The notes beneath the pieces were generated by a model. The model was not told where the DNA came from and made no database searches. It saw nothing but the letters and a program-made list of their open reading frames with translations. Of a DNA stretch of 5,334 bases, positions 1 to 2,480 are shown piece by piece. The stretch lies in NCBI GenBank assembly GCA_964600165.1, contig CAZRIP010000159.1:1-5334 (forward strand). The letters run 5' to 3'. The stretch is from CAZRIP01 sp964600165. GTDB lineage: Bacteria > Elusimicrobiota > Elusimicrobia > UBA1565 > UBA9628. The position numbers and the translations under genes are program-made. The first letter of the stretch is position 1, and every line of letters starts with the position of its first letter.

Positions 1-1
1 C

Positions 2-274
2 CTGGCCGCGCGCGCCGCGGCGCTCGAGCCCAACTGCGTGGAAGCGCGCCTCATGCTGGCCGCCGCCGCCGCGCGGCGCGGCGACGCGGCGGACGCCGGC
101 CGCGACCTCGCTCAGGCCTTGCGCCTGCGCGCCGCGCTCTTGCCGAGCTTGCGCGAATGGGGAGCCGGCGATCCCGACGCCGTGGGCGGCTACGTCGCGC
201 GCATTTGCGGCCTCGACGCCCGGCGCGTCGCGGCCGTCGAGAAGATGCTAGAATCGCCGCGGAAGAAGAGATGA
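2..274 (+). CDS. C-terminal end of a TPR-like repeat protein (5' truncated by window edge)
   Basis: This is an open reading frame entering from the left edge. The visible 90 residues begin LAARAAALEPN and end in ESPRKKR with a TGA stop. Residues 5-42 have the spacing of a tetratricopeptide repeat: an ALEP helix end, then EARLMLA, a G at the turn (RRGDAADAG) and a closing helix DLAQALRL. This suggests the last repeat of a TPR scaffold, a family that mediates protein-protein contacts. The last 45 or so residues are less repeat-like and end in a basic tail. The stop overlaps the ATG of the potassium channel gene by 4 bases (ATGA), so the two are probably translationally coupled and co-transcribed. 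No catalytic motif is visible and the N-terminal part is missing, so function and cellular location are unknown. The reading frame is supported by the overlap and the TPR pattern, but the repeat call rests on a single unit. Confidence 0.65.
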   Translation: MAARAAALEPNCVEARLMLAAAAARRGDAADAGRDLAQALRLRAALLPSLREWGAGDPDAVGGYVARICGLDARRVAAVEKMLESPRKKR

Positions 275-1302
275 ACCCGCTCGAGGAGCTTTACGAGGTG
301 CGCGACCGCCTCATCACGGTCCTGGCCGCCGTCGCGGGCGTCGTCTTGATCGGGACCGTCGGCTATCGCTTGCTCGAGCGCTGGAGCCTCCTCGACTCGG
401 TGTATATGACCGTCATCACGCTCGCCACGGTCGGCTACGGCGAGGTCCACCCGCTTTCGGACGGCGGCCGGATCTTCACGATCCTGCTGATCCTGGGCGG
501 CATCGGCGTGATGACCTACGCTTTTTCGACGATGACGGCGATCATCGTCGAAGGCGACCTGTCTACCGCGTTCAAGAGGAGGCGCATGCAGAAAGAGATC
601 GAGAAATTGAGCGGGCATTACGTCGTCTGCGGCGGTGGCCACGCCGGCGGCGTCATCGCGGGCGAGCTCAAGAAGACGGGGCGAGCGTTCGTCGTGGTCG
701 ACAAGGACAAGGAGGTCCTCGCCCAGATGGCCGAGCGCATCGGCGAGAAGGGCTTCTTGGCTATCGAGGGCGACGCCACCGCCGACGAGACGCTCAAGCG
801 CGCGGGCGTCGAGCGCGCCGCCGGCGTGTTCGCCGTCCTCGCCAAGGACCAGGACAACGCTTTCGTCGCCTTGTCGGCCAAGGGCCTCAACGCGAAGGCG
901 CGCGTCGTCAGCTGCCAGAAGGAACTCGGCGTGCGCGACAAGCTTTTCCGCAGCGGCGCCGACCACGTCGTCAACCCCGAGTTCATCGGCGGCATGCGCA
1001 TGGCTTCGGAGATGATCCGGCCCGCGACGACGGGCTTCCTGGACGCGATGCTGCGCGAAAAGGGGACGACGGTGCGCTTCGACGAGATCGCCGTCAACGA
1101 GGGCTCGCCGTTCGTCGGCAAGCGCGTCGAAGAGGTCAAAGGCCAGCGCGGCGGAGATCCCCTGCTCGTCGCGATCCAGATCGGGCAGCTCCAGTACGAC
1201 ATCAACCCGACGAACGCGCGCGAGATTCGCGCGGGTGAAAAGCTCGTCGTCATCGGCGACAGCGACGGGATCGCCCGGTTGCGCGAGCTCGCGGGCTCCT
1301 GA
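271..1302 (+). CDS. Two-TM RCK-domain potassium channel (MthK-like)
   Basis: A 343-residue K+ channel subunit of the inner membrane, gated by a cytoplasmic RCK ring. Membrane helix 1 is about residues 14-35. The pore helix leads into selectivity filter TVGYGE at 53-58 (Glu where many channels have Asp), and inner helix 2 is about 69-93. A basic linker (FKRRR) and M106 precede the RCK_N Rossmann domain at about 116-245. That domain has VVCGGGHAGG carrying GxGxxG at 121-126, the acidic strand-2 end VVVDKD with D144, EGDAT at 166-170, and the SGADHVVNP segment at 228-236. RCK_C (TrkA_C) spans about 265-343, with EGSPFVGK and AGEKLVVIGD. Order and length match MthK-type channels; the nucleotide or divalent-ion ligand cannot be told from sequence. 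The start at 271 is preferred because GGAAGAAGAG lies just upstream and gives a 4-base overlap with the TPR gene. An upstream in-frame GTG/ATG would only add a basic, non-homologous extension. An internal start at M106 is possible. Confidence 0.95.
   Translation: MNPLEELYEVRDRLITVLAAVAGVVLIGTVGYRLLERWSLLDSVYMTVITLATVGYGEVHPLSDGGRIFTILLILGGIGVMTYAFSTMTAIIVEGDLSTAFKRRRMQKEIEKLSGHYVVCGGGHAGGVIAGELKKTGRAFVVVDKDKEVLAQMAERIGEKGFLAIEGDATADETLKRAGVERAAGVFAVLAKDQDNAFVALSAKGLNAKARVVSCQKELGVRDKLFRSGADHVVNPEFIGGMRMASEMIRPATTGFLDAMLREKGTTVRFDEIAVNEGSPFVGKRVEEVKGQRGGDPLLVAIQIGQLQYDINPTNAREIRAGEKLVVIGDSDGIARLRELAGS
577..588 (+). promoter_or_regulatory. Candidate internal ribosome binding site and start for a free RCK subunit (Met106)
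   Basis: AGGAGG at 577-582 lies 3 bases before an in-frame ATG at 586-588, and the overlapping AGAGG at 575-579 gives a 6-base gap. These bases encode Arg103-Arg104 before Met106 of the channel. They are the only AGG codons among the gene's 25 arginine codons; all the others are CGN. A start here would give a soluble 238-residue RCK protein beginning MQKEIEKL. The archaeal channel MthK is known to make a free RCK subunit from Met107, at the equivalent place. Use of the site in this organism is inference, and AGGAGG may sit slightly too close to the ATG. Confidence 0.45.
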
Positions 1303-1314
1303 ATCATTTAATGT

Positions 1315-1322
1315 CCGGCACC
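1315..1322 (+). repeat. Left copy of CCGGCACC direct repeat flanking the transposase gene
   Basis: CCGGCACC occurs here and again at 2263-2270, just outside the two ends of the RAYT reading frame. TGTCC precedes the left copy (1312-1316, sharing two bases with it) and follows the right copy (2271-2275). The left copy also sits in a short inverted repeat, TCCGG at 1314-1318 with CCGGA at 1325-1329. These may be remnants of the ends of the RAYT unit. An 8-base match in GC-rich DNA is weak on its own, and no exact element boundaries or target duplication can be set. Confidence 0.35.
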
Positions 1323-1332
1323 GGCCGGAATA

Positions 1333-1341
1333 TGCTATAGT
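1333..1341 (+). promoter_or_regulatory. Extended -10 promoter for the RAYT transposase
   Basis: TG-C-TATAGT is an extended -10 element (TGnTATAAT with one mismatch) in an AT-rich patch that stands out from its GC-rich surroundings. No good -35 hexamer lies 16-18 bases upstream, which is tolerated by extended -10 promoters. The -10 box ends 9 bases before the ATG, so transcription should start at about 1348-1351. The mRNA would then be leaderless or have a leader of about three bases. This fits the absence of any Shine-Dalgarno sequence before the ATG. Confidence 0.45.
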
Positions 1342-1360
1342 CTTCCCACTATGGGAAGAC
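1340..1360 (+). promoter_or_regulatory. Perfect 9-bp inverted repeat centred on the RAYT start codon
   Basis: The arm GTCTTCCCA (1340-1348) is perfectly complementary to TGGGAAGAC (1352-1360), with a 3-base loop CTA at 1349-1351. The loop ends on the A of the ATG start, so the start codon lies at the tip of the hairpin. The left arm overlaps the last two bases of the -10 box. It could be an operator, an RNA hairpin controlling start-codon access, or a DNA hairpin bound by the HUH-type protein itself. The structure is read directly from the sequence; the role is inference. Confidence 0.6.
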
Positions 1361-2250
1361 CGAAGCGCATCCAATTCGCCGGAGCTTGCTACTACGTCCT
1401 GCTGCAGGGCAACAACCGCCAGGACATCTTCATGTCGAACCAGGACCGCCGCACGTTCCTGTCGCTCCTGCGCGGCTACAAGGAGCGCTACGGCCTCAAG
1501 GTCTATTCCTACTGCCTCATGCCTCATGAGGCGCACGTCATGTTCGAAACCTCGGAAGCGAACCTCGCTTTCGTGATGCAGGGCTTCAACACGGTCTACA
1601 CCAAGTACTTCAACGCCGCCCACAACACCGTCGGCCACGTCTTTCAAGGCCGCTACCGCGCGCTGCTCGTCGACAAGGAGCATTATTTGTCCGAGATGAC
1701 GCGCTACATCCATCTCCACCCGGTCCGCGCCGGCATGAAGGAGCGCCCGTGGCGTTATCAGTGGTCCTCCTGCGCCGCCTACGTCGAGGGGGGGCAATCC
1801 GAGCCGCTCGTCGACAGCGAGGACGTGCTGGCCCAGTTCGGCAAGAACCGCCTCAAGCAGTCCGTCCGCTACCTGCATTACATCCAAGACCGGATGAAAT
1901 CGTCGGCCGATCTCGTGTTGCCGATCGTGCGCGGCGTGGCCGTGGGCAGCGAGGCGTTTCTGGCGCGCGTCGAGGACAAATTGGGCGAGCCGCCGGCTCC
2001 CAAGGTCGCGTCGGGCGTCGAGGCCCGGCGGATCCTCTCCGAGGTCGCCGTCAAGCACGGCATCGACGAGGAGCGCCTGCTTTCCCGCGTCCAGTGGCGC
2101 GACGTCACGACCGTGCGGCGCAAGGCGATCTATCGGATATGGAAAGAGACCCGTCTGGGCGTCACGGAGCTCGGGCGCCTTTTCAATCGGACTCCCTCCG
2201 CCGTCAGCCAGCTGATCCGGGCGATGGAATCGACGGTCAGCAACAACTAA
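1351..2250 (+). CDS. REP-associated tyrosine transposase (RAYT, Y1_Tnp superfamily) with DnaA-like C-terminal domain
   Basis: A complete 299-residue RAYT, related to IS200/IS605 TnpA but normally present as a single-copy gene linked to palindromic repeats. Family landmarks run in order: GRPKRIQFAGACYYV (2-16), QGNNRQDIF (19-27), YCLMPHEAHVMFE (54-66), the candidate catalytic-tyrosine helix with Y83 and Y86 (TVYTKYFN), GHVFQGRY (95-102) and RYIHLHPVRAG (118-128). Residues about 222-292 form a DnaA domain IV-like helix-turn-helix, with LGRLFNRTPSAVSQLIRAME at the end, as in many long RAYTs. Oddities are HEAH at 59-62 where NHVH is usual, so the first HUH histidine is Glu; YYV instead of YHV near the N-terminus; and HLHP instead of HLNP. 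It may be a diverged, DNA-binding or inactive relative. No Shine-Dalgarno is seen, and the start is the ATG matching the usual family N-terminus. Codon use resembles its neighbours, suggesting long residence. No TnpB or second element gene is present. Confidence 0.92.
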   Translation: MGRPKRIQFAGACYYVLLQGNNRQDIFMSNQDRRTFLSLLRGYKERYGLKVYSYCLMPHEAHVMFETSEANLAFVMQGFNTVYTKYFNAAHNTVGHVFQGRYRALLVDKEHYLSEMTRYIHLHPVRAGMKERPWRYQWSSCAAYVEGGQSEPLVDSEDVLAQFGKNRLKQSVRYLHYIQDRMKSSADLVLPIVRGVAVGSEAFLARVEDKLGEPPAPKVASGVEARRILSEVAVKHGIDEERLLSRVQWRDVTTVRRKAIYRIWKETRLGVTELGRLFNRTPSAVSQLIRAMESTVSNN

Positions 2251-2262
2251 ACCTCTACAAGC

Positions 2263-2270
2263 CCGGCACC
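2263..2270 (+). repeat. Right copy of CCGGCACC direct repeat
   Basis: This matches the copy at 1315-1322 and lies 12 bases after the RAYT stop codon, followed by TGTCC. Together the copies bracket the transposase gene. It may mark the right end of the RAYT unit, but the exact boundary is not visible. Confidence 0.35.
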
Positions 2271-2283
2271 TGTCCTTTTGGGG

Positions 2284-2295
2284 GGTCCTAGGACC
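2284..2295. repeat. Perfect 12-bp palindrome GGTCCTAGGACC at the right end of the RAYT unit
   Basis: The sequence equals its own reverse complement over 12 bases, within an otherwise unusual G-run/A-run/T-run stretch (2280-2322) between the RAYT gene and the next promoter. RAYT proteins characteristically act on short palindromic repeats, so this may be a recognition or end sequence. Its right half also forms part of the terminator stem described separately. Confidence 0.5.
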
Positions 2296-2317
2296 TAAAA
2301 AAGGTGGGTCTTTTTTT
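2290..2317 (+). terminator. Probable intrinsic terminator downstream of the RAYT gene
   Basis: AGGACCTA (2290-2297) can pair with TGGGTCTT (2305-2312): eight pairs, two of them G-U, closing a 7-base loop. The T-run at 2311-2317 continues past the stem. This is a moderate Rho-independent terminator 40 bases after the RAYT stop codon. It would insulate the downstream envelope gene, which has its own promoter. Other pairings in this A/T-tract region are possible, such as AAAAAAG (2297-2303) with CTTTTTT (2310-2316). Confidence 0.5.
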
Positions 2318-2365
2318 ACCCCTATTTCGTGCCGATTAGCCCTCAACTTTTTCCGGTTCAGGGGC

Positions 2366-2371
2366 TATATT
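2366..2371 (+). promoter_or_regulatory. -10 promoter element of the large envelope protein gene
   Basis: TATATT matches the -10 consensus TATAAT at five of six bases and ends 7 bases before the ATG. This predicts transcription starting at 2378-2379, that is, a leaderless mRNA. The only 17-base-spaced -35 candidate, TCAACT at 2343-2348, is weak. AGGGG at 2360-2364 is a possible Shine-Dalgarno, but it is 14 bases from the ATG, too far to be convincing. Confidence 0.4.
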
Positions 2372-2378
2372 CTGGTTG

Positions 2379-2480
2379 ATGCACCCGAACTGGGCACGGT
2401 TGCGCAAGGCGTTGGCCGTCGGACTCTCGGCGGCGCTGATCGTCATGACGCCGGGGCCCGCCGCCTATCAGGCCTTCGCG
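2379..2480 (+). other. Signal peptide of the large envelope protein
   Basis: Residues 1-34 have a basic n-region (R7, R9, K10), a hydrophobic core from about 11 to 23 (ALAVGLSAALIVM) and a c-region ending AFA at 32-34 before GE. This is a standard Sec-type layout with AFA as the likeliest cleavage site; A28-A29 is an alternative. There is no lipobox cysteine. If uncleaved, the segment would act as a membrane anchor. Its presence supports both the reading frame and the start codon. Confidence 0.7.

Noticed and set aside
157..270. An upstream start for the potassium channel that would add 38 residues
   Set aside because: The extra part is an Arg-rich out-of-frame reading of the TPR gene. ATG 271 has a ribosome site and fits the usual channel N-terminus.
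1504..1520. A frameshift or sequencing error as the cause of HEAH in the RAYT
   Set aside because: Flanking motifs YCLMP and HVMFE stay in frame at normal spacing, so this is a substitution and not an indel.
1351..2250. A full IS200/IS605 insertion sequence with TnpB
   Set aside because: No TnpB-like frame or omega-RNA-like region adjoins the gene. Length and the DnaA-like C-terminal domain point to a RAYT.
1749..2291. A second + strand frame overlapping the RAYT C-terminal half
   Set aside because: The RAYT frame carries the family motifs to its stop codon. The alternative frame is Arg/Ala-rich with no motif and reads into the terminator region.
190..2346. A 718-codon open frame on the minus strand across the channel and RAYT genes
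   Set aside because: It is antisense to two recognisable protein families and spans the intergenic region and terminator. Its translation is Arg/Asp/Ala/Leu-rich low complexity, as expected for the reverse strand of GC-rich genes.
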